This document shows positions 1 to 12,824 of a stretch of DNA of 64,000 nucleotides, one piece after another (positions within the stretch are counted from its first letter, which is position 1; each line of letters starts with the position of its first letter). Where the stretch lies: assembly GCA_964035795.1 (NCBI GenBank), contig OZ038326.1:702803-766802 (forward strand). Reading direction: 5' to 3'. This DNA comes from Pterobdella sp. o SKG-2022. Lineage: Eukaryota > Annelida > Clitellata > Hirudinida > Piscicolidae. The position numbers were made by a program, and so were the translations under genes. Under the pieces are notes generated by a model. It did not search any database. It saw only the letters and a list, made by a program, of their open reading frames with translations, and had not been told where the DNA came from.

Positions 1-3000
1 TTTGCATAGACAAGTTCATAGTCACGAAAGCTCTATCACTTCCTACTGGGTCTGTTTTACACTTCAAGGTGATATGATTGTTACATCTACCACTAATTCA
101 ATGAAATCTTCCCAATTTCTCTTATTTAATTTTAACTGATCTTCCATAATTAAAACGGACAAACCTCCGCGTGTGTCTCCACCACCCAGATAAATGTGGG
201 ATGCCACCACCCAAACCTCCATCAGCTTGAACCTCCTCAAGTCCTCTTACAATTCAGTCACGACCACGGCATCCATTGGCATCTGGTTGAAAGCCCAGCA
301 CTACCCTACCAAGCCGATTCTCTTTTCGATGAAGTTATCACTGGTTATTGTGCTCATTCTATATTAGAGATGTTTTTTGACCATATTTTTACATCAATGG
401 ATGAGTGGTTTTTATTAACAGATGGAAGCTTGTATGAGTATGGGAGTTGGAAGAGGGAAGTTGTAGTGCTAGGGGAGCACGTGACATCTCATCAAAAGTC
501 AGTGATGCTTTTAAACTTCATGATAAGAGTTCTTGAGCTTGAAATTCATATTAAAAAGTTAAAAATATAACTCTTAAAACAAAAAACATTGCTTTTATGT
601 CTATTACTAAAAAATTCTTCTTCCTTAGGAAGGTGAATCTGAGGTGGGTGAGTAATGCAGTCTTTGCCTTGTCTGATGTCTACATCGGGCCAGGATGCGG
701 GTATAGGTTTCTATAGTTATATATTTCATGCTAGTGAGTCGACCATCAAACATAGAAAATATTTTCGAAAGTTAAGTTTTCAAAAAATATTCTTTCAGTT
801 TAAAGGGTGACAAGGAAGAAATACTGTTACACTATTGTTATGAGAAAGGTGTGTGTGTTGATGGGAGATGTGTCTGTGATGAGCTGCAAAATCTAGGTTG
901 TTTTGATGTTTATTTTAATTAAAAACAATTTTAAAATATTCAGTTTTACAGTGCTTGAGTGTCATAAAATTAAACTGTAGATAAATGATGGTTAAGCCAG
1001 GAAACTTATTTCTAAAAGTTTTTATTAAGCAAATTACCAATCACTTAAACCTCTTTCACATTATATTACTATCCTTAAATCATGAGCTTCCACACACCTT
1101 TAACAGATCGCAATTGCCTGGAGCCCATTTCTCACGACATCTACCTCATAGACAACTTCAACGAGGACAACAGCCCATCTGATCTGTGGGAAGACATAAG
1201 AGGAGGGATTGTTTCAACTATTGGCTGCTTGGCTGGTGGTGAGATAAGTTAAATGTTGCTAATTAAAAATGAGAATTGTTTTAACCAATGGTAATTTGTT
1301 GTAGAAAAAGCCTTACAATTCAACCTTCATGGGTCTAGATTTGCTCAAACAAAACCGTTGTACACCAAAAACAAAAGGTTGTGAAAAAAATATTTTGATC
1401 ATCAAAATTAATTTTAAAAAACTTGATAAAACAGGGCAATCCAATTTAGAATCAAAATAAGTAGCGACAAGCCCAATGATTCTTGCGGCAAAGTGACCTC
1501 ATGGCAAGATTCCATCAGCTTCACTTACTCATTGAATGGAGGAGTGACTTGGAGGAAGGGTCTAGTTTTGGATTCCTATGAATATTCATCCCCTCAATTA
1601 GTTACTTTCCAACTTCCTTCTCAAGTTAAGACTAATGCAACGAGCTTCAAGTGGTTCCAGGCTAGGAGTTCTTTGAGTTAGCTTCTACATGAAAAAATTT
1701 GAAATAATCAGACTAATTATTATTATGCTTTTACGTATTAATAATAAACTAATTGGATCTTTATATTTTGAAGAAAACAAGAAAGCTGGCTGGTCGTTGG
1801 ATGATGTCAGACTGGTCCCAGAAACAAAGACTCTATGGAACAGTGGTGGTGAAGAGGATTACACTGAAGACAGTGGTGATAATAGTAATGAAGTAGATTA
1901 TGATTACAAAGATTATTATGACGAGTACCCTCAAGATAGTTACCAATACAGAGAAGTGTTGTCCTATGAGGATAGCAGTGATGAAAGCAATATGATGATC
2001 CAGCCTTATAAAGGTACTATTGAAGAAAAAAACAATGTGAAACAAACCAAAAGAGAGAAAAAGAGTAGAACTTCAGAACATGAAATGAAATCATCAGACG
2101 AGAATGATGATCTATGGTTTGTGGTGGAGGGAGGTGTGGTAAAAAGATCTTGTGGTTATGACAATGTCTTGGAGTTTAGCAGTCCAGGTAATCACTTATA
2201 ACGCAAATCATGAAGTATCGTGTTGTAAATGTATATAGAACAACAAAAGGTGCACAAAGATTTGCTGAAACTTGGGATTACGTTACAACCAGCTCAACAA
2301 TCTTCCAATTCTATATCGCTATGGACTGTTTGGGCACGTTCTCAACCTTCTATAACATTTCCTTGCAGTATTCCATTGATGCCGGTGTCTCCTGGGTCGA
2401 TTTTGAGAATGAAGATTTCGAAGTAAATATTGTAGAGTTTATAAACAATAAATATTTCTTTAACTAAAAATAATTTTTGAATTTGAAGTAGGTTTTGATT
2501 TATTTTTTGGACAAATTCTTCAATCAAACAGTCCACATACGACTCTGTGTTACACAAGCATTGGACCAGGGTAACTAAGAAACTGCCCTTGGAAGCCAGG
2601 TCTTGCTCTTTTGACCAATAATATCAGTAACAATAACAGAAAAAAAATGATTTTTATTGAACAAATTAGTTGAAATTATATTACTAAAAGTTTCAAACCA
2701 CTAATCAGAGGTGTATCAAGCCGACTGAGATGGATTCAAATGGAGGTGAATGTTCCAGGTGATGTATGGATGTTGAGAGATGTCTATTTGGGGGAAGATT
2801 GTGGCTGGATGTGCTCTGGGCATGGCGATTGTCAAAGGAATGGCCGATGTAGGTGAGTTTAAAAAAATGAAACTCTCTTTTTTATTTAGATAAGATTTAT
2901 CTACCTCAGATGTGATTCTGGATATGATGGAAGATTTTGTTTTCCGAGTACACAATTGCCAACAAGTTTGAAAATCGATTTTGATTCAATAGAACAGAAT

Positions 3001-6000
3001 AAAATTGGTGGAAAGAAAGGGGAGACAGAATCAGATAATAAACATTTCAAAACTCACGGTGCCATTAAAGGAGACTTTTGTGGCAACGTAGTTTCCAATA
3101 ACGCTCTTCTCTTTTTTGAGGTTCATTGAGCATTGTGAAATAAATAAAAAATTCACAAATATTTTTTACATACTTTTAAATATATTCAAAACTGAACATA
3201 GAAAGGCAAACGTTTTTTGGAGACCACAGACTTGAATCTGACAAGTTCATCCAGAATTGAATTTTATTTCAAGAAAGGATGTTCTTTGAAAACAAACATC
3301 AAAACCCCGGACACAGATTTCAAGATCTACATAGACTACTCGAAAGACGGAGGGATAACGTGGAAGAGCATCGCATCTTTTGTGGCTCAAAAGTCTCCAA
3401 CTGCAGAGTAATAAACTTTTAGACCAGCTCAGTGCTGTTTATAAAAAAATGTTAAATTTTATAGGATACATCATTTGTTTCATTCATCAAAAAACTCTTA
3501 TTGATTTTACAGTGCAAAACTTCTAAAAACTATCAGATGCTTGTTTTTATATTTTAAAATGCTAATCTGCCATCATCTCAGATATCATGGCTTCAACATC
3601 CCAACATTCGCAAAGTACCCGTCTACAAGAATTATGATTCATCAGAAGCAGTATTCAGGTTGATGAAATTCAAAAAAACATTCTTTGAAGATTAACCAAC
3701 GATCCGTTCAATTATATATAATCACCCTACACTTGAAAGCAAAAGATTTGAATACTAATATAATCTAGAAATGCTTCTATTGCTAATTCATTAATAACTA
3801 TGCTAATAACACTAAAAAATATTAATCATTGATAAAACTAACTAATAATCCTTTTTCAAGAGAAGTTACAAGACATGTGGTTGTTGGATGAGTTGTACAT
3901 TGGAGGGTCTCTGATGTGCAAAGAAAGTCAGATTATATCTATAAAATCAATCTTTTGATTCTGTATTGATATTGTTTCACTGTAATTATGGTTCACATGC
4001 AACAAGGCACAGACTGCAAGAGTTTCCATCTGGAATCGTTTGAAAAGGATGAGAACCTAATGTTGATCACCTCTTCTGGAGTTGTGAGGGATAAGCAACG
4101 ATGCCATGGGTTAGGCTTTAGAAATTCTAGCCGAAAAAGTTACAGACAATGGAAATATATGCTTAATTTTAAATGTTTTATTTATTCTTTTTTGATTTTT
4201 TTCTTTTGAATGAAGTTATAAAGTCAAAGAGGGAGACTTAGCAATGACATACGGGGTCAAAGGTGAGGGATGGAGGTTGTTAAAAACGAATGACGTTATC
4301 ATCAACGACAATTCACTGCTTTCCTTCGATGTGAGGACCAAAACTTTCGTTTTAACGATAAATATTGATTTTAGCAGCCTATACCAGAATGTTCTACACT
4401 CCATCTAGTTGTAAATATTAAATGCTTTAATCTCAAATAAATTTGTATGAAAATGTGGTTTCAGCTTTTAGTCGGATGTGATGTGACAAGCACACGGATG
4501 CACCAATCACCTGTCAAACTTCAGTACTCCACTGACTCAGGCAAACAATGGAAGCTACTCACGCCCAAGTGTTTCTTTTCTCCATATGAGACATGTGACT
4601 TGGCTTCAATGACGTCATCAAGTGAGTATCACGTCACTGACGGCTGGAGGCACGTGATGATTCCCTTAGATCAACTGAAAGTTTCTGGGTGAGAAAGATG
4701 GTTGTATGGATGGATCAAAAAGTTGATTCATGGTGACGTGATATCTAATTGCTTGTGTATAGTTGTTATGTGTTGATACTAGCTTTGGTATAGTAAAACA
4801 AGAAACAAAATTCACTAAAGGAAAGAGTATACTTTGAAATAAACGTTCCAACATACCTATCCACATACTTGACTACAACCGCACCTATGTACCTTCCTAA
4901 AGTTTTGTGAGGTTTCAATGGATGCAGGACGTTGTAGAGAAAAGTTCTTCATCCTCATCTTCATCTTCCTCTTCTTTTTCCTCATCATCGTCAAATACTT
5001 CATCGCCCTCTTGGGCCATAGACAACGTGTATATAGGTCTGTGACATAATGAACTATTTTCAGTCACTAACGTTGAAATAATTGATAAGAAAATATTCAA
5101 AATTATTTCAGTCCTTTATCGGTATCCTCCCTCCAGGCCTGCAGTGCTTGCACCACTGTTATGGAAGAGGAGTGTGTGTGCAAGGTTGTGAAGGAGTTCA
5201 AAAAATTTGACTAAGATTATAATCATTGCTGATTGTTTTCAGATAGTTTTAATTAGTTATGAGCACTTCATTATGTTTTTTTCAACTGCTTCATCGTTTA
5301 ATCTCAGGCCTGTATTGCTCTTGTATTGATGGGTTCTCTGGGCAGTTTTGTGAATCTGTCACCAAAACCTTGCCTTCTTTTTTTAGAATGAGTTCACAAC
5401 ATAATTCAGGTTGTTAAACTAGAAGTTATTTTAATAAAGAATGTTTCAATCTTTCAAATGGTGAAAGTCTTAATGGTCTGATGTCTGAATCGAGTCTTAT
5501 TTTCTTCATTAAAATTTACTAAACTTTGAATTTCTTCTATAATGAACAAAATAATTCAATATTTTCGATGCAAAAAGTGCTGTTGTAAAAACCAACAGGC
5601 AGAAATTATAAAGTGTCAGGGAACTCATACAGAGCGCATGAATCCTTCAATAACGAAGATGAAACAGACCGACATGAGCTTGTCTTTGATAACCCATTTA
5701 TCGATCGCAGCTTCACAACGCATCTCTTAAACTTGAGTTCTACCACGTTAGTTTTACATAAAAGGTATCCAATGTATGATTCTTTTTTTGAAAATTATTG
5801 TTTGTAAAACAGCACAATCGAGTTTGGCCTGGTTGTAGGTTCAGATTTTCTAGAATCTTCTAAGCAAAAGATGCACTATGAGCCAATTTTACTCCAATAC
5901 TCTATAAACGTGGGTATGCAATGGAAGTTGATAACCAAATATGAGACAATAAAAAGTAGTCCTATAAACTCTATTGATAAAAGAAACAACAGTAGAGAAA

Positions 6001-9000
6001 TGACTCTGAGACACATTGAAGGCTCCCAACTGCATTACCACGTTGTGGGGCTCCCCTGGGAGGCCAGAGTGCCAGGGTGTCAAGTGCGATGGTGGCAGGC
6101 CAACTTTCTAGAGCACCCTTCTCCACCATGGTCGCTTCATCAGGTTATTTGGGGGAAAGGGAGGGCGATTGAGTAGGGTGGTAGCTCGGAGATTTCGATA
6201 CCTGTATGCTTGGGTGTGCTTCGTTTTATCAAAAGAAATTGTTTTCATAAATTTTATAAAAATTATTTTTGGTTTTTCATCCTAAAAAAATTATGAATTA
6301 AATTTTTCTAAAGTTTTTTTTATTTAACTGTATTTTACTTTAAATGATATGAGGATAAAACACCCTGATGCGACAGATTTACATAGGGGGTAGAGAAAAC
6401 AACGTTTTAGTGTTTCAAAAAACTCTCTCTTCTACGGATAAGATGGCCTTATCTACAAATGAGTCTGAGAATACAAGCAGAGAAGAATGCAGTGTAGAAG
6501 AGCTTGAAAACGGTGAAGACTGGGTGGCAGTGGAAGGTGGAAAACTAAGAAAGATTGATAGCTATGAGAAAGAGATTTTCTCTTTTGAATGGAATGGTGA
6601 GGTTTTAACAAATTAAACATGAAAAAAAATTGTTTCAGTTTTGAAACTAAATTAGTATGAGTTTTGTCATGAATTATTAATGTTGTTGACAGAATCTCAC
6701 GGAATTACTACCAGAGATCTGCTTATAACTTCATCTTCTTTCATTCAGTTTTCAATCCTTCTCATCTGCCGCCAAACCGTCGATTATTGCCCAAGTAACT
6801 TCAACTTTCTCTTGATTGAATGATAAATTTTGAATTTAGCAAATTTTAAAATTCTATTTTTTGCTTCAGGGTTTCTTGGATGAATAGCATAAACTGATGA
6901 AGTATTTATTTTATAAAATTTTGCAACAGAACTTGTAGTGGAGTATTCAGTGAACCAAGGACAAGAATGGCAATTACTAAGAGAAGATTGTGACATAGAA
7001 TCTCAAACGAAGTGTTATTCCGAAGGAATCATACATATAGAAAGGGTAAATGAAGACAAGGAACCAAAAAACTGTGGAATCTTCTATGGTTGGAAAAGAA
7101 TAAGTGTTAAGTTACCCAGGAAAGCCCAATCTCCAGCCACTAGATTCAGATGGAGAATGCTGAAACATGCCAAAACACGTTGGTTTCGAAATACAATTGA
7201 TTAAAAATCGATAGCAGATGCTTATAAACTTAACCATGGAAAAATGAAAAAATATGAGTGAAAAAATTTTATAATCAGGTGATTTCAATTCTAGTCAAAG
7301 TTATAAACAAAGAAATGCATCCAACTTATGGGCTCTGGGCAGATTATACATCGGGGATGAATGCCATGAGCTGTGTCATGGAAGAGGGATGTGCTGGCAT
7401 GGATCTTGCAAGTATAACTGGCGTTTTTGGTTTTTTAGTTAGGTTTTAAACAGAATAAATGAATTCAATAGATGTTTCGACAATTGGCTCGGTGAAGCAT
7501 GCAATGAAACAACTGTTCCTCTACCAAAAAGCCTGCAGGAATCTTTCGATGGAAGCACAAATGAACTTATTAAGAAAGGTAACCTTTTATACACTTCAGA
7601 ATTTTGAATGAAACTGAAACGTTCCAAAATGTTGAAGAGCACTTGTTGGAGGTGAAAGGAGGAGAAAAAGTAGAGTCGTTAGTTATGCTGGCTCAGCCTA
7701 ACTGGGTGATGTTGATGAAGGAGGTACATCTATAGTTATACAGAAAAATGAAAAAAAAATATATTTAAAAATTTTTAAAATTAATTCTGAATAAATCCCT
7801 AGAGGTGTATGAGAGAAATAGAAACAAAAGAGCTGGACCTTAGACATGCGAACAATATACAATTCATTCTTATCTTTGTGCAAAACGAAACCAATACTCT
7901 AGATAACACTACCCTTCTCTACTCCAAAATATTTTTCGATTTTAGTACTAACTTAGGCATTTCTTGGCAAAACATTTTGGTTATAAAAAGTCGAGTAGCA
8001 GTGCCACATAAGTAAGAAGTCATTTCTATGGCACTTGGTTTATTTCAGTTTTATGTGCGTTTATCTGATAATAATGAATTTAATCAATTTTTAAAATTAT
8101 TTTCAGTTTTTATAGTTTGAAAGTTCCACCGAGGATGAAACGAAATGGAGTCAAGCTACGATGGAAAGAGGAAATGTGTGATGGATGCTTGGAAGAAAAG
8201 AATGATAGGTCTTCCACTAGCCTTCCTTGGGCCATTGATGATGTCATCCTTTCAGAAAAACTCTCAAATTACCAAATGTTTGTAAAAAGTGGCGATGAAA
8301 ATCATGAGAGACTAAAATGGATTTTGAGCCTAACTTCAAGTTACATGAAAAGAGAGATTTGTGGTAGAGAAAATGTGGTTGTCTCCAGAGTGAGTATTGA
8401 TGGAATAAATGCAAAGTATTTTAAATTTTATATGAATAGTACAAGCTTATGAACAAGTGTTTTTCGTTTTTCGTGTTAAGTATAGTTAAATTTAATTTTG
8501 TAAAACCAAAGTTTAGAACTCACCATATTATTTGTTCACGATACAAAGATTCAATGTATACTCAGGCTGAATCCCTATCATCCCCTGAAATATTGACAAA
8601 CGATGCCAAAGTGGGCCCAAGTTATGCAATCCAATTCGAAATAGCTGCAAGTTGTGATAACTTTGAAAAGTATGGGAGTCAAAACTGGGACCAATCATGG
8701 GATTCTCTAGTGTTTTTGGAGTACTCTCTAGATTACGGTGGTGTCATTAGCTTAAAATGATATTACTAATAAGCATACTTAGAAACACTAATAAATTTTG
8801 TTAATTAATAAATAAAATAAATGATACAAAATTTTTTAGTCTTCCCAAATATGCTCATTTTAATGTGACTAGTGGAAAATCATATTACAAATATGTACTT
8901 TACAGGAAAAACATGGGACCTTGTGGAAAGCTTTTGCGGACAAGACGATGGAATAAAAGGTCATGAATACTTTGGCGATTATTTCAAAAGTTCAATTCAA

Positions 9001-12000
9001 GATGATAGTTATAATGCTTATACTTACAATTTGCAAGATTTTGGAGATGTTTGCCAGCAGTTTCCAAGTGTTTATTCATTACAATGTTCATCTTCTTCTC
9101 CTAAGTGGCATCGTATTTTTTTGAAACTAGGAGAACCTTTGTTTTCAAAGTGAAATTAACTTTATTTATTTTGGATTTTTGGTATATATTATTTTATTCA
9201 AAATTTTTCACAGATCCATTAGATTTCGCTGGCGACAAGTCAATCCAAGTGAAGGTTTTTCTTCAATTACATATCATAAGACTATTCCACAGAATCAAAC
9301 ATTTACGAACAAAAACTGGACCCTGGCCAATGTTTACATCGGCCCTTCTTGTGGCCACAACTGCCATGGGAGAGGTTACTGCCAGTATGTTGAAGGCAAG
9401 GAGTATTTAAATGGAAGTGAATTAAGTGATGTTGAGGACGAAGGAATGGAGAAGGTGAAATGTCGTTGTGATGAGGGGTTTTCTGGAGAGTTTTGTGAGA
9501 TTATTGAAGATGAAACTCAACTCTTGGTGATTAATTCAATTTTTTACCCAAGCTTTTTAATAATGCATTTGACGGTGAAATAACAGACAAGACTTTCTGA
9601 AGATTTCGAAAACGAAAGAAGCGATCAATGGGAGTTGATTCAAGGAGGCATTTTGTATAATAATTCTCTTCTATTCAACTCATCCAGTTTGGTTCGACAA
9701 GCCGTTACTAAAGGAATAGTGACAAAAAGCACAAAGTAGTATCAGCATCATCTAATATTTATTTTGAGATGTTCATAAAGTCTACTCATTCAACAGATAC
9801 GTGAATTTTGATTTGAAACAGTTGAACTCTCCCACTGACTCAATGCCAACTCCTGTTCACCTTGACGTCACATACGATGGGGGTCTGCGTTGGCTTCCTT
9901 TGAAACTGATCCACTTCTCAGAGCTTCCAAGCATTTCATTTTCCATTCTTTTACCCCACTCTTCAGAAAGATCTGCCAACAAACTGGGTAAATTCTATAA
10001 CAATTCTTCTCTCAGCATTCGATGGTGGCAAACGCTTTCAAAACATGATCCAATTTCCGCATGGTTTCTTGATAATGTCTTCGTAGGAGGCACTGAAATG
10101 AATCCCAGTGTTTTAGTGGCTGATTTTGAGACTGGCACAAACATGTTTGAATTTCTGGGAAATGGAGTGGTGGGGTTGAAATCTTGTCAAAATGGCCAAA
10201 ACAACTTTATTTCATGGAACTCTTTAAATACGTTTAGATCGAGTGATGTAGAAGTGAACAAAAAAGGGTACATTCCAATGGAGAACATTATTTCAACTGT
10301 CCCTCTTCTTGTCCACCAGGGCCATGTGCTTCAGTTCAAAGTTGGATTGAAAAACTTGAGCAAACATCAGCTATTCAAATAATTTTCAATTTCAAAAACA
10401 GATGATGTTCGGTTGTGAAAATGAACAGCCTGAAATTCACGAAACTACAGTCAGCTTGGAGTATATAAAGGAGATGACGCGGCATCAAGATTGGAGATCA
10501 ATCGAGCAATCCAAAACCATGAACCTATGCTCCAGTATTGAACCGAGTGTTTGGAAGTCATCCGAGAGCTCAGAGTGGACCCATGTGTGGGTGGAGCTCC
10601 CTTCCGAGACATTCTCGAGGTCTGAAAGATTTCATTTTTATTCAATTAAACAGTTTAAATTTTCGGTTAGGTGTATAAGTTTTTAACAATTATTATTAAA
10701 TTATTAGAAAATTGTGAAAAGTTTAAATCTCAAGGTAGAATTAAATTACCCAGCCAAACAAGATTCAGGTGGAAAATTCGAAGATACATATCCCAAGAAT
10801 ATTTTGAGCAATCTTCAAACGGCAGCGGCAAAAACAATGAATCTTTGCCGATATTCTCCCTTGATGACATCTACATAGGGGAAAAGTGTGAAGACTGGTG
10901 CAATGGAAGGGGTATGTGTTTGAACAATTCAAAGTGCCGATGCTATTCTTCGTACACAGGTTCTCGTTGAAATCTCATCAATTTTATTATCTTATATTTT
11001 TTTTTAGATATTTTCAGATAATATAATATTTGAAATATAGGCTCAAAACTTCCTATTTGAAATTATTTTTTAACTTTGAATCTTAGAAATATTATTATAA
11101 CCATGAATAGGTAGATTTTGTGAAGAATTCACCAAGCCTCTTGCTTCATACTTTTATCATGACTTCCAAACAAAAATGCCTCTCAATGATTGGCTGAGAA
11201 TAGAAGGAGGCGGGATTGCTTCCATAGATTGCTCACCATGGCAGCAAAACAAAGGGTACTTTTTCGGCAGCCGCACTCAGAGACAAGCCCTCACAAAGGA
11301 GTTGGATCTCAGAAAAGGAGGGTGGGTGTGATAATCGATCCAGCTCAATATAACTTGAAAACTGCACTATAATAATGATTTGCTTTTTTTCAATTTAAAA
11401 ACAACCTACAGTATCATTTCTTTCGTAATACGCTTTTTAACGGAAGAAAAGTCTAGAGAATGTTTAACACAATTGAAATATCCCAACGAGAAAACTATAT
11501 TAGAATTTCAGGCCAACTTCTCCTGTTCTGCCGCCATAAAACTCCAACTAACCTTCAACAAAGTAACAGACTCCTCTTCCACCATCTATTCATACTTATT
11601 CAATTTTATAAACTTATAAAACACATTCTCAAGGGGATTGAATGGCTGACGTTGATGGAAATTTCACCGAGCTTGAAACACATGAGCGCGCCTAAAAGAT
11701 ATGTATCAGAGGTACCATTCTACGCCAAGAAACGTGGAGTTCAGGTGCGGTGGGTGCAACTGTTGCGACCATTAGAACCACATCCCACATGGCTGCTAGA
11801 CGATGTGGAAGTGAAAAAGTATGCTTAGAGAATTTATCTGTTGTATTATGATGTTATCATTATAAAAGCGAGTGGCCTGATTTCCAAGTCATTTATCTAA
11901 AAGTGGTTTTTTTTAAAGTGTTTTTTTATAAGTGGTAAAGGTTAAAACTAAATTTCAGTTCCAAGAGAATATTGAGAAGCAGAAAGCTCTTCTCAGAGAA

Positions 12001-12004
12001 TTGA
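1..12004 (+). CDS. RELN: Reelin-like secreted glycoprotein, 3' part (multi-exon, 5' partial)
   Basis: Reelin is a secreted matrix protein made of repeats, each a BNR-type half (A), an EGF module and a second half (B). Readable exons include 1-68, 190-497, 629-700, 799-896, 1107-1238, 1304-1376, 1435-about 1670, 1772-2187, about 2250-2430, about 2530-2600, 2709-2850 and many more up to 11959-12004. Half repeats are recognised by recurring patterns such as QYSTDSGKQWKLL (4.5 kb), LRWVSNAVFALSDVYIG (0.65 kb) and WAIDNVYIG (5.0 kb). EGF modules lie near 0.85, 2.8-2.93, 5.15-5.36, 7.35-7.5, 9.35-9.5 and 10.9-11.12 kb, each with a C-x-GRG-x-C or similar core. Vertebrate reelin has eight repeats, so about six are present and the N-terminal part lies before the window. 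The last exon is read in phase 2 from the donor at 11819, giving NSKRILRSRKLFSEN and a stop. This matches the short basic C-terminal region of reelin. Some small exons may be missed and several boundaries are approximate. Confidence 0.88.
1772..2187 (+). other. Reelin exon with acidic, Tyr/Asp/Glu/Ser-rich insertion
   Basis: This exon begins with a canonical half-repeat end (AGWSLDDVRLVPE). It then carries about 90 residues very rich in Asp, Glu, Tyr and Ser, followed by a Lys/Arg-rich stretch (about 2035-2075). It returns to the next half-repeat start (LWFVVEGGVVKRSCGYDNVL). Vertebrate reelin normally has only a short junction between such halves, so the charged segment is a lineage-specific linker. 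The frame is open through the exon and the donor (CAG|GTAATC) at 2188 is clear. Confidence 0.7.
4917..5031 (+). other. Reelin exon with polyserine run
   Basis: The exon opens with the half-repeat motif RFQWMQDVVEK and closes with SPSWAIDNVYI. Between them lies a run of about 20 residues that is almost all Ser, encoded by TCA/TCT/TCC/TCG codons from an imperfect trinucleotide repeat. The donor follows at about 5032 (G|GTCTGT). The run occupies the loop that in other reelin repeats is short. Confidence 0.7.
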
Positions 12005-12171
12005 AGAAATAATTTATTGGGTAACTTTTGTGCTATTGGCTTATGAGTAGCAATTTTCAAAATACTTTATAAAAAACGTTTTTTTTGATAGAGTTTTTAA
12101 ATATCATTTGTTCTTCATCTGGAATATAATATCAAAGATAGTCAAACAGCATCAACAGTTTATTCAACAAA

Positions 12172-12177
12172 AATAAA
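12172..12177 (+). terminator. Reelin poly(A) signal
   Basis: A canonical AATAAA lies 168 bases after the reelin stop codon in an AT-rich, gene-free stretch. This is the expected place for the 3' end of the transcript. The region 12,005-12,640 otherwise holds only AT-rich sequence. Confidence 0.5.
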
Positions 12178-12644
12178 GTTTTATTCTAGACTCATTTGAT
12201 ATTCCAAATTCAAGTTTTTTATCAATGTTCACTTATAATAAAAGTTTTGACATGTGGTCTACACATCTTAAGCACCCTCCCTTGGGCCGATCTTCAGAGT
12301 CCAAACGTCCTGTAACCAACATTCACACGGGTTATGACTTGAGAAATCAATAAGCTATTTATTTATTTTTTTTTTTTGAATTTTAATTCATTTTTTTTTA
12401 TACAGCTCATAAATTTTATGCTTATATTTCATTGAAGATATGATATCAATGTGAAAAAGAGGCAGACATTTTTGAAGTCCGATGTCATAGAGAGGCTCTC
12501 GGGCAAAATGAAGCGGCCAGAAATTTTGTCTGAGAAAGGCATTTAATTATAATTAGGTTTATATTTTGGAAAATATACTATATAAATTATTCAGAACACA
12601 ATTTAAAGAATCGCTGCCAAAAAAATTATTTAAACTATCAATCA

Positions 12645-12810
12645 AATTTTTAATCAAATCAAAAGAAATTTCTAAACTTCGAATAGTTTTGATGGAAGCT
12701 CTAAACAGAATTAATCTTACTTATATTAATGCAATGTTTGAACAAGCATATAAACGATATACAAATGATACATTGGTGAAGATGAAAATTGAGATATGAA
12801 AAAAAAAAAA
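12645..12810 (+). repeat. Left arm of inverted repeat bounding the RT relic
   Basis: About 165 bp that recurs, inverted and nearly identical, at 13,784-13,957. Read on the plus strand the arm contains the open frame INLTYINAMFEQAYKRYTN and ends with a TGA followed by a run of A. The protein reading is kept in the other arm with very few changes. This suggests both arms are copies of the 3' coding end of one element or gene family, followed by poly(A). Confidence 0.75.
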
Positions 12811-12824
12811 GGCTCAGCACTTTT

